A stretch of 64,000 bases of DNA from Bugulina stolonifera (GCA_935421135.1 OW285193.1:10588099-10652098); one strand, 5' to 3'. Positions 13,270 through 25,814 are shown, numbered from the stretch's first letter. Notes: generated by a model not told the origin, from the sequence alone. Numbers and translations are program-made.

Positions 13270-13640
13270 TTTATTATCTCAGAAGTACACGTGACATGTT
13301 TGAACAGTGGCAAATCTATTACAACACATAAACTTGTTATATTCTGTTTAATAGCACAGTTGGAACAGGATATCTATAACAAACATGTCTACACCGCTAC
13401 CAAACACACTCAATCCTAGGAAATATACAGTACACAGATGTATCCTCTAGAGATTTGTGCTGGTGACCCCTCACAAACTCATAGTACACAGATGTATTCT
13501 CAAGTGATTTCTACTAGTGACCCCAGGAGAGAACCAGTCACACAAGTTCGTGGTGAGCTTTTACAACATTCCGGGAGGTGCTACTACTACCAACTGGTAT
13601 CACTTCCTGTTGGTGCTACTGCTAACTGGTTTTAGATGTA
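13270..13640 (+). repeat. Dispersed ~350 bp repeat, copy 1 (coding-like)
   Basis: This block is clearly related to 17085-17412. Shared landmarks are TTTGAACAGTGG, TTGGAACAGGAT after an AG, GTGACCCCAGGA, and a 3' end encoding PVGAT followed by two residues, WF and a stop. An open frame in the second half is kept in both copies. It may be an interspersed repeat or a pair of paralogous 3' exons; I cannot tell which. Confidence 0.6.
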
Positions 13641-14099
13641 ATACAGGGGAGATGGCAACTCCATGGTAACTTGTGCTACATGTCAACTGGTACCGCATTT
13701 AGGAAGATGCGTGGTACATTGACTTGAGGGAAGATCATCTTACTGACCATGTTAACCTTGCTACTTTAATTAGTTGAAGACTAAAATGTATAAAAATATG
13801 AAACAGCAAGGATTAAAGTTTGTTGAAGTTCCTAAGAGTCTGTGACAGAAAACCATGTAGTTATGTGTTCTTTCAGACTATCCGGAACAGCGAAAGGGCA
13901 GGGAACTCCGCATACAAGCAGTGTTGGGAAGTCTTGGATGTTGTTGCTACCAAGCTGTATCTTCAACGAAATCACAATTGACAACCTGTCGATCTCAGCT
14001 TATCTGGAACCTTTACTAAGCCAGAGCTCAGCCATGACACCCTAAACAAAGTAAATGACAATTATTTAACAGCACCTTCCAAGACATGTCAGAGATCAC

Positions 14100-14885
14100 G
14101 ACAAACATGTGCCATAGCTATAAAAAATATAGTGGAAAGCATTTATGATATGACGACTCCAAATTTAAAATAAAAGTTGAAAATTTCATGAGCTGAAAGC
14201 ATCAATTGGTACACAGAATTTAAAAGTAAAAATAATTTTCTGCAGAATTTTATTCAAATGTAGTTTTACCATCTCTAAAGTTAAAGAATACAAAATTAAT
14301 ATAATATGATACAGCCACAACTTACAAACCTAGCATAGTTACTTACAGAAATTTATCTGGAGTCCATCAGATGATATTCTGCTGCTATAGGTGTTTGTGC
14401 TCAGGTGAAATATGGCTTGGTACTACTTTATATACTGTTTGAACATAAAAACAAAGCTATCTACATGTAGTAAAATCCTTTAGAGTTCCTTTGAGTACAA
14501 GTCAAGCTACAAATGATATATTGAGTAGCTTTGTATAGCACTGACGATTCTCTCCTCAGCTTCTGTCTAAAGTGTTATAGTTATTTATAGTGTAGCTGTT
14601 GAGCAAACCTGAGACAGTAACAGGCTGCAATGACTGGCAGATGTAGACAACTGCTCTCCGTTGTACATAATATTGTGATGGTACGCCCAGTCGTATCTTA
14701 CATCTGACACTCATTATTGCGTGCATACATGTATATATCTGCTTGTACTTTACTCTTATATTGTTATATATGATTGTATGATTATTTCTAAGTCTTTTAA
14801 TGCCTTTTATACCCATGTACAGAGGCCCGACTTCTCAGAATCCATTGATATTCATTTTGTACATGAATTGGACCATTATAAGCAA
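14100..14885. other. Intergenic, no supported gene
   Basis: No gene with domains or joined exons was found. An exon-like segment on the minus strand near 14350-14385 (TATAG acceptor, GTAAGT donor, about 12 codons) could not be connected to neighbours. Confidence 0.3.
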
Positions 14886-14889
14886 CTTT

Positions 14890-15143
14890 TGTAGAACCCG
14901 ACCTATTTTGGGTCGGCCGTCGGGCTTCCGGCGGCCATCTTGTTGCGCAACTTCCGGACGACCACACGTCGTCTTTTCCCGACGTCACGTCGGCCGGAAG
15001 TCCTTATACTATATAAAGGGCACTGTTTTACTGTTCATTGTCTCAGTCTACACTTGGCTTTCAATAAAGACACATCTATACTTGATACAGGGACTTTCTC
15101 TTCCTTTTACTAGGTCATTCGCTTTGCGAACCGCCTACTAGGT
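14890..15143 (+). mobile_element. Possible solo LTR or retroelement promoter remnant
   Basis: This GC-richer island in AT-rich DNA starts TGTAGAACCCGACC. It has a strong TATA box (TATATAAAG, 15010-15018) and a polyadenylation signal (AATAAA, 15063-15068) only ~50 bp further on, the tight TATA-to-polyA spacing typical of an LTR U3-R. No matching second LTR or target duplication was found, and the right end is uncertain. It could also be a non-LTR promoter fragment. Confidence 0.35.
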
Positions 15144-15149
15144 TGAATT

Positions 15150-17080
15150 ACTCTCTTTCACTGTATAGTCTGAAGGTCGGACTTGAGATCAGATGGGTCG
15201 TCTTTGGTAGTATTTGGGCTACTGAGACCGCTCGATCTTTCATGTAATGCGAAGTCCTATTACCACTCATAGGCACTTCATTTCTGGGTCGATAGTCGTC
15301 CAAGGACGACCGCACCAAATCACAGAAACCATTACAATATTGTGTATTCATGAAGGTATCTAAACATATTATTATCTCCAAGGCCAGGCACCCAGATTGG
15401 GGCATCAAGGAGGTACCCGGTTAACTCTCCTGTACTCCCTTGGTGCTCCAATATGGGTACCTGGTGCATAGCAGTGCTAGCAGATGAATCCAGTTATGAA
15501 ATCAATGTGTTGCATCAGTATTTGCACCACTGCAACAGAACAGAGGGAGTATTTCCAAAATTGACCAAAACCAATCAAAAGGCTGAATAGCTGGTTGAAT
15601 AGTACTTGCTTAGAGCTATTCAAAATGGTCTGCCAGTGCAACAGCAGATGATGTCATCTACCACAAATGGATCTCAAACAAAGGCAGTCTATGTCATCTG
15701 AGTAACCCAGTTAACCTTGTTATAAAGCACATGAAAAAGCTTTTTTTTCAATAACTTTTCTATTAACCAAGAGTTTATAAATTCCTTCTACACTTTTGAT
15801 AACATGATATTTGGCCACCTATATTCTTTTGTCTTTTCGATTTTAAACATCAAGAAAGTGCAATTAGCAAGAAAACTTCTCATTTATTTGAGGGCATACA
15901 ACATCGATAAGACAACTTCTTCATATTTCCTAAAAACTCCCATGAGTGAATAGAGGTAGTGGGTGTCCTATTTTCCAGTATTTTTCCAAAATACACATAA
16001 CTACTTGTGGTAAAACAATATTAGCACTGAAAGAGAAATAGAGAACTAAATTTAGCATAATTGGTTTCCAATTATATTTCTCTGCTCATACAAGAGGGGA
16101 CAACTCAGGAAGACTACCCAGTCTTTGGTGCTACTCCTACTTTAAATAGTGCATTGAATATGAGCAAATAAACTGGTCCGTACAACACAACAGGAAGTAC
16201 AACAACACCACAGAAGAATTAATGAAATGTGCTCCCCTTAATACTCTCTGACAGTGAAGGAACTATTCTAGTAATGCTAAACACACTCAAGTCAATAAAC
16301 ATAATGTCTGAGACCTATAATTATACAGCAGCAGCTCCTTATTCCAGAATGTTTAGCTTTGTACTTACTAATCTTACAACAGAGATAATTATGATGGTAG
16401 ATCTGGAATGGAAACCCAGAAGAATGAAAAGCTAAGATGGATTAAGGAAGTGGGAGACAGACCTTAACAATAAGACAAAAAGACCAAATCTGGGTATAAA
16501 TAAGGGCAAGCACTCTAGTGCAGGCCATGGGCTCTGTCTTGCTTTAATGAGGCACTAGTGGGTGGTTGTATGTAGTTGTAGAGCGGTGCTGAGACAAATC
16601 CAGGGATAAATCAACTAAAGAAGACTTGAAGCAGAATATAATAATATTATATCATATTATTTCTATCTACACAGAAAGCTACAGTCACAAGGTAAGACGA
16701 GTTGCACTATTCACATCACACTAATACTGCTAACATGTGATATCCGTTGAAGAAAATATGTCAAAGGTATTCAATATTTTTATCATAAAACTATTTCCTT
16801 TGATAGTACATGCTAGTCTATTTTTAATGATAAAAGCCATTTTTATATTAAACTTCTGATGATTGCATGAAACACACAATATTTAGTAGCTCATTATTTT
16901 GTTTAAAACACCCATCAGGTAACATCACAACAACAAGAAAATTTAGAGCCCTGTTTAGTTATTTATAGGCTGTAACTCGCTGGCCAAAACTACCTGAGTT
17001 GTTACAACTCCAACTATCAATAGGTACTATGCCACATAAACAAGCATCATGATGTAGAATGTACTAAAATTGTCAATGTC
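15150..17080. other. Intergenic, no supported gene
   Basis: A duplicated short sequence occurs at 15385-15475: CAGGCACCCAGATTGGGGCA and a roughly inverted GGTACCTGGTGC version about 60 bp on. A motif copy (AGAGGGGACAACTC) is near 16093. I find no gene. Confidence 0.35.
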
Positions 17081-17084
17081 AGGA

Positions 17085-17412
17085 GGTGTCCTTTATGAGA
17101 TCAGGTGTAACACGGTTTGAACAGTGGAAGATTTATGACAATAGTAAATCTTGTTTTATTTGGTTTATTGTTGCAGTTGGAGCAGGATGACAATAACAAA
17201 TATCATCATCTATACCACTGCTCAACACACCTCACACACTAGTAGTACGCAGATGTATTCTAGAGCAATTTCTGCCGGTGACCCCAGGAAGGAGCCAGCT
17301 AGGCAAGTTTGTGGTGAACTTGTTCAAAATCCCAGGAGGTACTACATGTACTGCTACCAACTGGTGCCACTTCCTGTTGGTGCCACTACCAGTTGGTTCT
17401 AAATGTTACACA
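17085..17412 (+). repeat. Dispersed ~350 bp repeat, copy 2 (coding-like)
   Basis: Second copy of the 13270-13640 block. The preserved frame encodes STQMYS, then DPRKEP, then QVCGEL, and ends LPVGATTSWF with stop at the same place as copy 1. Many differences between copies leave the frame open, which hints at selection, but a recent repeat with few indels would look the same. Confidence 0.6.
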
Positions 17413-17556
17413 CAAGAGCTGACAACTCCTGCCTGCTATGAATGCAATCACGTAGTATTAATATATTTTTATATACAAGTGTACATGTACATTGTACAAG
17501 TATAACATAGTAGTAGGAGTTCTGAACTGTCCTTGTGTGAATATCATGTATATACA

Positions 17557-17690
17557 TCATGAGTAAATAGAGAACAACTCCTTCTAGAAACTGCAGTATA
17601 CCATATATATAGAGGACAACTCCTTCTAAGAACTACAGTGTACTATAGATATAAGGTGTCTTCGACTCTTCGCGACCTAAATTTCAGACT
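17557..17690. repeat. Direct duplicate of 18970-19100
   Basis: About 110-130 bp starting ATCATGAGTAAATAGAG is repeated almost exactly at 18970-19100. Each copy has two tandem AGAG(A/G)ACAACTCCTTCTA units and ends with the first ~30 bp of a MITE (AGGTGTCTTCG). The copied stretch crosses the MITE's left edge, so duplication followed MITE insertion. Confidence 0.8.
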
Positions 17691-17699
17691 TTCTCTTTA

Positions 17700-18520
17700 G
17701 ACCTTCTTATATGTATGCAACAAACAATGTGTAGCATAAGAAATTGTTTTCAGATTAAAAACATATATAATTATTTTTCTCATACATGTATGTCAACATG
17801 TACATTGCCTTAATTATGGATGGAATAAAAGTCGAAAATATGGTGTCTGTTTGTAAATACTCAACTATAACTTCCTCCAAATTATAACAACTTGTTCCAA
17901 ATGACTCATTCTTTGCACAACCAATGACTCAACTCAATGAGCTTCTGGCTCTAATACTTGGTTGTCCTCCCTTGTGTGGGGAAGATTTTATAGCATAGAA
18001 TTAGTAGGTAGATCAACTCCTTAATCAATCAGAGGCAAGATGAACAGTTTTTGACCTGAGTAACCAATCATCCCTTCCCCTATCTTTGACTCTACAGTAC
18101 TTTCTCTTTAGACCTACTATCTCAATTATTTTCTCCCATTGGTTGGCAAGACTGTGCACACCAAATGTTCACTTTGTAATTGTATCTTCAACTACATGTA
18201 AGTATTATATAAAAATTGAGAGCTGTAGTTTCATCCAAAGTGTTTAGCTGTAGCACAATATCTAAGTCTAGTACTAATAAAAGCATAAAACAAGCTATAG
18301 CTTTGGCTATAAAACACCTTTTATTGTTATCATTTTGATAAAGAGCAAGCAGCATGTGTTATGTACATGACATAGACACCCATGGAAATTTCATCTCACT
18401 TAAAAAACATAGCAAGTAAACTTTTACCCAGTCTAAATTCCTTTCTGAAAAAACATTAAAACACAAGCATGTACAATTCAAAGTGGGAATAATACATAGA
18501 AAAAATACAATGCTTATTGC
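17700..18520. other. Intergenic or 3' flank of PGLS, no feature seen
   Basis: AT-rich sequence between the duplicated block and the end of the phosphogluconolactonase gene. On the minus strand this is downstream of the PGLS stop and should hold its 3' UTR, but I could not fix the polyadenylation site. Confidence 0.3.
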
Positions 18521-18523
18521 AGA

Positions 18524-21496
18524 TCAGAGAGAACTGGAGGCAGCCAGCTGATTGGCTGCCGACTTATCTAGGAACCAGTGCACAGTTGCTGACTTCACTC
18601 TGGCAGCAGGCAGAGCGGGTTCCTCTTTGCCTTCCAACACTCTCTACGACAAGACAATGCACATGATATCCAGCTTATGGTTAATGGTTATTTCAATATA
18701 CAATGTAGAACAATTTTTGTAACCTCTTATTGCACCAGCACTTTAAATTCTGGTCTATTGTTTTACAGCATGGCATTGCTTTCAATGGCTACTTGGGACC
18801 ACATATTATGAGCTATTAGCTGTCCTTGCTGGAAGCCTGCAACATGCAATTAAATTTCACCAGACAAAAGCCTATGCTTCATTTAATGACAACAACTTGT
18901 CTTTTCTTCTGTTTCATAGGATAAGTATGATGGTCAATAATTTCTGCACAGGACTTTATTGGGAAGCTACATCATGAGTAAATAGAGAACAACTCCTTCT
19001 AGAAACTGCAGTATACCATATATATAGAGGACAACTCCTTCTAAGAACTACAGTGTACTATAGATATAAGGTGTCTTCGCGACCTAAATTTCAGACTCAG
19101 GCCAATTTGCTAAAACATTTTCCGGCACACATCCATCACAGAGTCGCAATCACACCGGCCTGGGCCAGAAGCAAAATCCTCATTGTCGCGCGAAGAAGTC
19201 AGGTGAGCCAATGAGTTAGGAATGATTTTGTCTGACCAAGCAAAATCCCAGGCCAATAACCATTCTGGCCTATGTCGGACGGCCATCTTGTGACTTTTAT
19301 TTGCGACTTGGGTCCGTCCAAGAGGTCGTGAAGACACCTATAACAGAGGACAACTCCTAGGAACTACAGTGTATCATAGATAGAAATGTAGAGACAAACC
19401 TTGACCATCTCAGCCTTCCCCTCACCACAGGCGGCAAATGCTGAATGTTTGGCTCTATTGATTACTGGGAATGTCATAGTTATTCTACAGGGTGGTGGCT
19501 TAGGTGAATCTTTAATTGAAGCTATCCACACAGACGCTTCCTACAACAAAATAAATTCAATAATATACAAATCAAATTCCTAGGTGCGGGTACATGGGAG
19601 GGTAGTTGCTCTATTATGGCTGACAGAGCCCTATCCATCTAGGCAAAGATCAATGTGTTGGTTTTGGTAGGACGTAGTGTCATGGAGTGCTGTTGTGATT
19701 GGTTTATATCGGATACAACGACTCCCATTATAGGGGATAGATAAACTCTCTCTATTGGATGAATAAGATTTGATTGTGCTCACAGATTAGCTCTAAACCT
19801 AGCCCATGTACCCAGCTTGACAAACAACAGAAGCTCAATAAAGTGTATATCTAAATTAAAGCCTATGAACTCTAATACACATGTAGCTACGCCTTTACTA
19901 CATAGTGACAATCTTGTTGGACTATAATAGACATAGACTGTATTCATCATATTTGATGTACTTACATCTAAGAGTGGATGACCAGGAAACAGAGAGCAAG
20001 TGTGTCCATCTGGTCCCATACCAAGTAGCAGTAGGTCTAGCGCTGGCCAATCACAATCAGGAAATATAGCTTTCATCTGTTGGGTATACTCTACAGCTGC
20101 ATCTTCAACTAGTACACAATTATTTGACGATATAATTCAATATTATCAAATCACTCAAGATATTGTTTCTCATGTGTTTCAATCAACCCTTGGTAGATAG
20201 AGGAAGATCATGACTGTGACTGTGACATTCAAGTAGGCACACTCTATAATAGGTAGAGACACAGTCACAACATAGGGTGTGAAAAAACTAAAATGAGACA
20301 TATTTTAACTCTAGGTCTAGGCCTACAATTGTATATATCAAATAGACCGATACCATTCAACGGTACGCCACAAATGTATGCATAAAGTCATCGATTGAGA
20401 ATTTTCACTAGCAATGTCGATTTCTCCCTTGAGTTATTGACTTATATAAATATAACTTGGTCACTTACCAGATAGCTGAGGGTTTATCTTGATGATTTGT
20501 TCATCTTTTAGTTCTACTTTTGTCAATAAACTTTCTTTATATAGCTTATAAGTACTGTCGGTATTACCAAAGTCCACATGCCTCTCGTCACAGAAGAACA
20601 CCAACCACTTACTCCAGTCAGTTTTGATACTTGGTAAACCTTTCGTGAGGAACTTTGCAAGACTACCTCCTATAAGTACAATCAAGTTGTGAAATTAATA
20701 CGAATTTATTCAATATTCCACATTCATCAGCATCCAACTTATCTACATATGCTTTAAATTAAATAAACTGGACTAAACAACACTCAAAAAATTTATTATT
20801 TATATCACAATTTTATCTCAATCAACTTGAGAAAATTGGAAAATGATTGAAGGCCTATATGAATAATATTATAATTATTTAATATTTATATGTACATACT
20901 TTTAATGCTTGTTATCTATCTGTTGTCGGTTTATTATATTATATTATTGGCTCTTGTCATAAACAATAATGCTTGCCTCCCTTTTTTTCTCTTTGTTTAG
21001 GCTACTTATTTATTCTCTCCTACAAGTTGTATATAACATTTTTTTTATTTGTGGTCAACAAGTTACCTTTAGCAAAATAATGTTATCTGTAAACTATTAG
21101 AAAACCCAATAAATGTAAATGTAAAGTAAAAAATGGCAAGAGAAGCAAGTTACTATAACTATACTATATCAATATTTTCATTGTATCAGTAAGCAACTAT
21201 TTTTATATTTAAAATAAAAAACCAAATATAAATATTATTATTATAACAAACATAACATCACTGAGATAAAATAAATATTTGAGCTATACAGAACAGTGAG
21301 TTTTGAGCAAGAAGGAAGAGGTGAGAGTCAGAGTAAGAGTTAGGGGTTGGCGTGGTTACATACCAGACACACCAAGAGAAAACCTCCCACAACTTTCGAT
21401 AGCTTCCTGGGCGCATTCCTCGACAAACTTGCACAATGCTTCGATAACAGCTGATTCGTTGTCCTTTACAACGACTGACAATTTAGAATCGACCAT
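18524..21496 (-). CDS. PGLS: 6-phosphogluconolactonase
   Basis: Hydrolyses 6-phosphogluconolactone to 6-phosphogluconate, the second step of the oxidative pentose phosphate pathway, in the cytosol. Five minus-strand exons join in exact phase: 21496-21364, 20669-20469, 20108-19966, 19540-19400 and 18643-18524, all with GT-AG introns, giving 245 residues, close to the animal enzymes. Family signatures are present: [17 protein letters not shown] around residue 70 and [19 protein letters not shown] near 140, with the conserved DSPKPPP-RIT segment and GEGKAEMVK after it. The ATG at 21496 is the first in frame and gives the normal N-terminus. Nothing is missing, so the gene looks functional. A MITE and motif repeats lie in the last intron. 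Identification rests on motifs read by eye. Confidence 0.95.
18970..19068. repeat. Direct duplicate of 17557-17655, in PGLS intron 4
   Basis: Almost exact copy of the block near 17557, with two tandem AGAACAACTCC/AGGACAACTCC units about 40 bp apart. A third, diverged unit follows the MITE at about 19345. The MITE therefore interrupts what was a longer run of these units. Confidence 0.75.
19069..19339. mobile_element. 271-bp MITE with 16-bp inverted ends
   Basis: Left end AGGTGTCTTCGCGACC and right end GGTCGTGAAGACACCT are inverted copies with one mismatch. The flanking triplet ATA occurs on both sides (19066-19068 and 19340-19342), a likely 3-bp target duplication, which fits PIF/Harbinger-type MITEs. 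The interior is GC-richer than its surroundings; a 75-codon open frame on the minus strand is probably meaningless. It sits in the last PGLS intron. Confidence 0.8.
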
Positions 21497-22304
21497 GGTT
21501 AGATGACCAGATTTTCTTGCTTGTTAAAAAGAAAAATTCCAAAATTCCCAACTTCAAGGAAGTGGATATCTGCAGTAAAATAAAGAATCATAGCCTATGA
21601 CTCCTAAGATAAGGCGGGACGTATATTGTTATCCACTTTAGTGAAATATATTATGACCAAAGAGCTCTTTGTTATGACATCGGTTTTATCACTGGCGGCC
21701 ATATTTACTAGGGTAGCAACAGTTTGTTTGCATTGTACATAATGGGGTTGGCAGCTGAAGTTTAGGGTTATGTGCTCTTTGCAATACACCATGAAGTAAG
21801 TGGTGGACACCAATTCTATTACATTACAATTACCTGCCATAAAAAAAACCAAGCCTGCATGCATTACTTGTAATATGTGTATTTAGGGTATTTCAAAACG
21901 AAACATAACCGACTAGTAATCTCAATCTCATGATGACCAGAGTGAGTGAATCTTAGCATGAGATGAAAGAACTAATAGATTTAGGTGAATATAAATCATA
22001 TCATATTTCAATAAATTTCCTTTACTTCCTGCTAGGGGTAAGCCTCTGATAAAATAAGTACTGTTACATGGGATGCATAAGTTATAAACCTACAAATCTC
22101 CCCCCAGCTGGAAGAGGCTAGTTTTCTAACTCATATTTTAGTACTCTACTCTACCCAAACAAGACAGCACAGGCACTATTTCTATGGACTATATACTTGT
22201 GCAATAACTTTAGTGACTTCCAAGTGTATAAGTACTAGCATATGAGTATAGCATATGAAATATGACAACATGTGAAATCGTTCATTTCCAAGCATTTTAC
22301 AATC

Positions 22305-24425
22305 CTAAACAGTCTCTTCTATCATTGAGATCACAATCTGTGGTTTGCTCTTCTGCCTTCTGATATGAAGATCTGATTTAGTGCAGTCAATAGTACCAAG
22401 AGGGTTGTCCATTGGTTGGTTCTCTTCTGGCAGTGAAGGACTTATGCTCACTGCTTGTGCTTTCTTTCTCCTAATCCAACATAAAAGGTGTGTATATACA
22501 CACAATATTATCTACATGTAGCTGTAATAGTTAGATACTACAGGTATGCTATGTATCAGGGTGTCTGTCCAACCAAGTTGTTCGGCTGGTCAAATGAAGT
22601 ACAAATAGTGCAATAGAGTAATAGACCATATATATGAGGTACCGGAATGAACTGTGAAGCAGTCACTGGTTTGAGGTTTACTTGTGTAATAATGGTATTT
22701 TATACATCTAATAGACTAAAAGTAGAACAATATAATAAGTAACAAACTGAATTCACATACCGACTAATACTGTTATTATTCTCATTGCCGATAACCCAAC
22801 TGGTTAGACTGGCGTCTTCTGAATACCGTCTCAAGGACAGTCGGTGAGAATTACTGAAACTTCCGTATTGCCGAGGAACTGTTGGTGTTAGAAGGGGTGC
22901 AGGAGATGAGAGTGATATCGTCCTTGACCCTCTACGAGATGTGGCTTGGCTCTGGCTATGGAATGGCTTGTGTGTTTGATTTGCTCTAAGATATACGTAC
23001 CCATTCATAATACATCAACATACACAATTATTGACAATACTGCTGTTATATAATGTGTTTTCTTATAGAGAATATGTTGAAAGATGTGATTGAAACAAGT
23101 GTGCAGCAATTGTTTCTGTATGTACCTGTACCACATCAGAACTTGCATATTGCTACATATTACTTAATGTTACATATTATTATATATTACATATTATACA
23201 TACGTATTACGTAATATTTCCAAGCGTGTAATATTACATATTGCATAAATTATTAGAACAAATTTTTCCAGGATTATATTATTTGTTTCGACATTTTCTA
23301 TACAATGTCTATATGTAGGACTAACCTTTTACCCACCCAAACCAGAATAGCCAGGAGAATGAAGGCATGGATTATTATTATCACAACCAGTACAACCACT
23401 GTGGGGAAATAATCTACAATGAGATACAATTTGTTATTACAAGAGGTGACATACATAATATGGATATAATATTGTTATATTATATAATGTATGATAACAC
23501 CAATTTATAGTAAGTGTATTGTAGAAGTCCATGTACAGCGGAAGACTAACAAGCATCACAGTTAATCATGTATAATGTTTCCGTAGCTGCATGCTAGTAG
23601 TGCTACATGTGAACAAGAACCGTGTGCATGGAAAAAATAATAAGTCTACCAAAGCCTATGCCTTGATCTTAGACACGGCTCTAAGTGTCTTTAAATTGTA
23701 CTTGATACTCACCATGGTCTGTGACTGCTAGCTTACGCTTTGGCACTACCTGGCAGTCTACAACTATCTCTACAACATAGAAACCTATTGTTTATAGTGC
23801 GGTGGTGCATCAACCAACTAATATCTGAAGCCGTGTTAATGCATGAAACATGAATGTACTATTACTCATGTACAGAAATTTTGCATCAAATACTTTGTTT
23901 CCAGTTTATAAAAGAACTAACACTGGCAATATTAATTTGTTGAGAGTTGTCTTTTCTGAAATTCATACCTGAGGTGCTGGCAGCTAAAAACAAATCAGCT
24001 GGAAGTGCAATTCCTGAGTAATATATTTCATCGTACAAGCAGGAAGTCCCTGGGTATATCTCAACCAACCAGAGGTCAGATTGAGCATAAATAACTGAGA
24101 GCCTATCTGGACATCTGCCAAGGAAAGTGATTGAGATAGAACCTTGATCTGGAGTTATCTGAGTCTTATCTGGAGTTGTCCACACCTCATCTGGAGTTGT
24201 CTGCACCTTATCTGGAGTTATTTGCACCTTATCTGGAGTTGTCTGCACTGTACAGTTATATTTCAGTGCAGACAAGTAGGTGGAGTCAGCCTGAGGTTGG
24301 TAAGCTACGATAACTTCATTTAGGGTGACCACATCTGGCGCCCTTCTTTCTCTATGCGTGATCTCTATGGCTGAGTAGTTCTGAATCACACGAGTGGCTC
24401 CTGTGTGAACCTCACCAATGACCAT
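22305..24425 (-). CDS. Single-pass membrane protein with L-type-lectin-like ectodomain
   Basis: Five minus-strand exons join in phase: lectin-like exon (24425 or further right)-23969, 23769-23713, 23413-23326, 22985-22761 and 22470-22305 (stop). The first exon holds a tandem TTPDKVQ-type repeat, then a stretch (CPDRLSVIYAQSDLWLVEIY ... SGIALPADLFLAASTSG) that resembles the C-terminal strands of leguminous (L-type) lectin domains. Exon three encodes one clear membrane helix (TVVVLVVIIIIHAFILLAIL) followed by WVGKR as stop-transfer. The ~130-residue tail is Ser/Arg-rich, suggesting a cytoplasmic phosphorylated tail. The start is unsettled: the frame stays open upstream of the ATG at 24425 and there is a TTGTAG acceptor near 24465, so one or more 5' exons with the signal peptide probably exist. 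Splicing is well supported; the lectin call is tentative. Confidence 0.7.
24140..24250 (-). repeat. In-frame 21-bp coding repeat (TPDK-type heptads)
   Basis: Five tandem 21-nt units in the lectin-like exon encode seven-residue repeats of the form TTPDKVQ/ITPDKVQ/TTPDEVW. Each unit contains GGAGTT(G/A)T on the plus strand, the core of the motif scattered through the window's non-coding DNA. The repeat keeps the frame and would insert a Thr/Pro-rich, probably O-glycosylated or flexible segment into the ectodomain. Confidence 0.8.
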
Positions 24426-24469
24426 CGATGAGTAAGTTAAAAGGAGATATTGAACGTACGCATTAACTA

Positions 24470-25800
24470 CAATGCAGACGACATATAGGCAAATAGACCA
24501 AAAATGATAAAATCTGCATTGAACAGTGCTGTTACAAGTTTAAATAGCTGGTGTTGAAGACTTGAAGTTTTCCAAAAGACCTCCATGCATATACATGTAG
24601 GCTAGATTTACTTGAGCAGATTGTGAGTTAATAGCTATAGGAAGTATATATTAGTATAATTACATGTACTTGTACATAGTAAATAAATATTTTGGTAGAA
24701 ATATACATTTACTGCATTATTAATCTACAAATATATATAACTTTATATACTTACTCAGACAATTAGAGACCTGCCACATGCTGCCAAAGATGAATTGACA
24801 GAGCCCTGCAAGTACTCTAGCTTGTTGATTCCAGAAAGAATGTCAAATGCAGTCCATATAATTACCAAGACCTGAGGCTGAGTGAAGAAAAAGATGTTGT
24901 GTGCAAATATAAATATTGACCTAATTACACTTATGTATGCAGTAGTCTATACAATGTAATATACTAATATTCACAACATTAAGTTAAACATTAACTTTGT
25001 TCTCCATATATACTCGCGTACTCTGCTGTAAAAAAACAATTACGATTATACTGATTAATGTAAACAGTTCTTTTGTATTTTACTATGCCAAAGAAGGCTA
25101 GACAGATTATTATTGGAACATTATTTGTAGTAAAAGTAGCCCAAAGGATGGAATATTTGGTCAACCTTTGCAACAATATGAAATATCCATCTTTCCCTTG
25201 TCCCTTATGCTGCAAGTATGTGACACCAAAACACTTTATAATCAATGTAGCATAATGTGTGCGTGACTGCTTATGTTCCAGTCACATGCATGTAATATGT
25301 TTATCTAAAAATACTTACCTGACATGCTGGGTAGATCTTGCCTTACTACATGGTCATGCCAAACATGGTGCCAACAATAGTTGCTTGCGGGCATTTTGCA
25401 TACAATGTCAGTTGTTATGATCAAGGTGAGAGGTTTGCGGCTAGAGTTGGGATGGGAGTGATAAAACATTGTGTAGAAGTAACACATAAGGTAGACTTGT
25501 CTCTGCATGTTACGTGCATAGTAGCTTGTTGCATGCTTGCTCTGAAATAAAAACCTTTGCAATTCATGTACATGTATATTTACACTGTATAGTGTATAAT
25601 ATATTTTCATTCTTTTCTATTTAAGGAGTTGTTTTCTCAGGAAGGAAATTGAAACAAAAGTTATTGGGGTCATAGTTTAGGTATTAGTAATACAAGCCTT
25701 CTATGAATAGAGGAAATTATTTAACCTAATTTTCTAGAATAAATAAATAGAAATTCTTAAATATAACTCATATTGTAAATGAAAATGGTATTTTGTAAAT
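24470..25800. other. 5' region of the lectin-like gene, exons unresolved
   Basis: Minus-strand splice signals suggest further exons, for example a CAG|GTAAGT donor at about 25321 and an exon-like block at 24775-24873. The frames do not join cleanly with the lectin-like exon (the second ends in a stop just before its donor), so I do not call them. They may be 5' untranslated exons. Confidence 0.3.
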
Positions 25801-25814
25801 AAAACTTTGGAGTC

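Noticed and set aside
24775..24873. Exon of the lectin-like gene
   Set aside because: It has an acceptor and a GTAAGT donor, but its only long frame ends in TGA directly before the donor.
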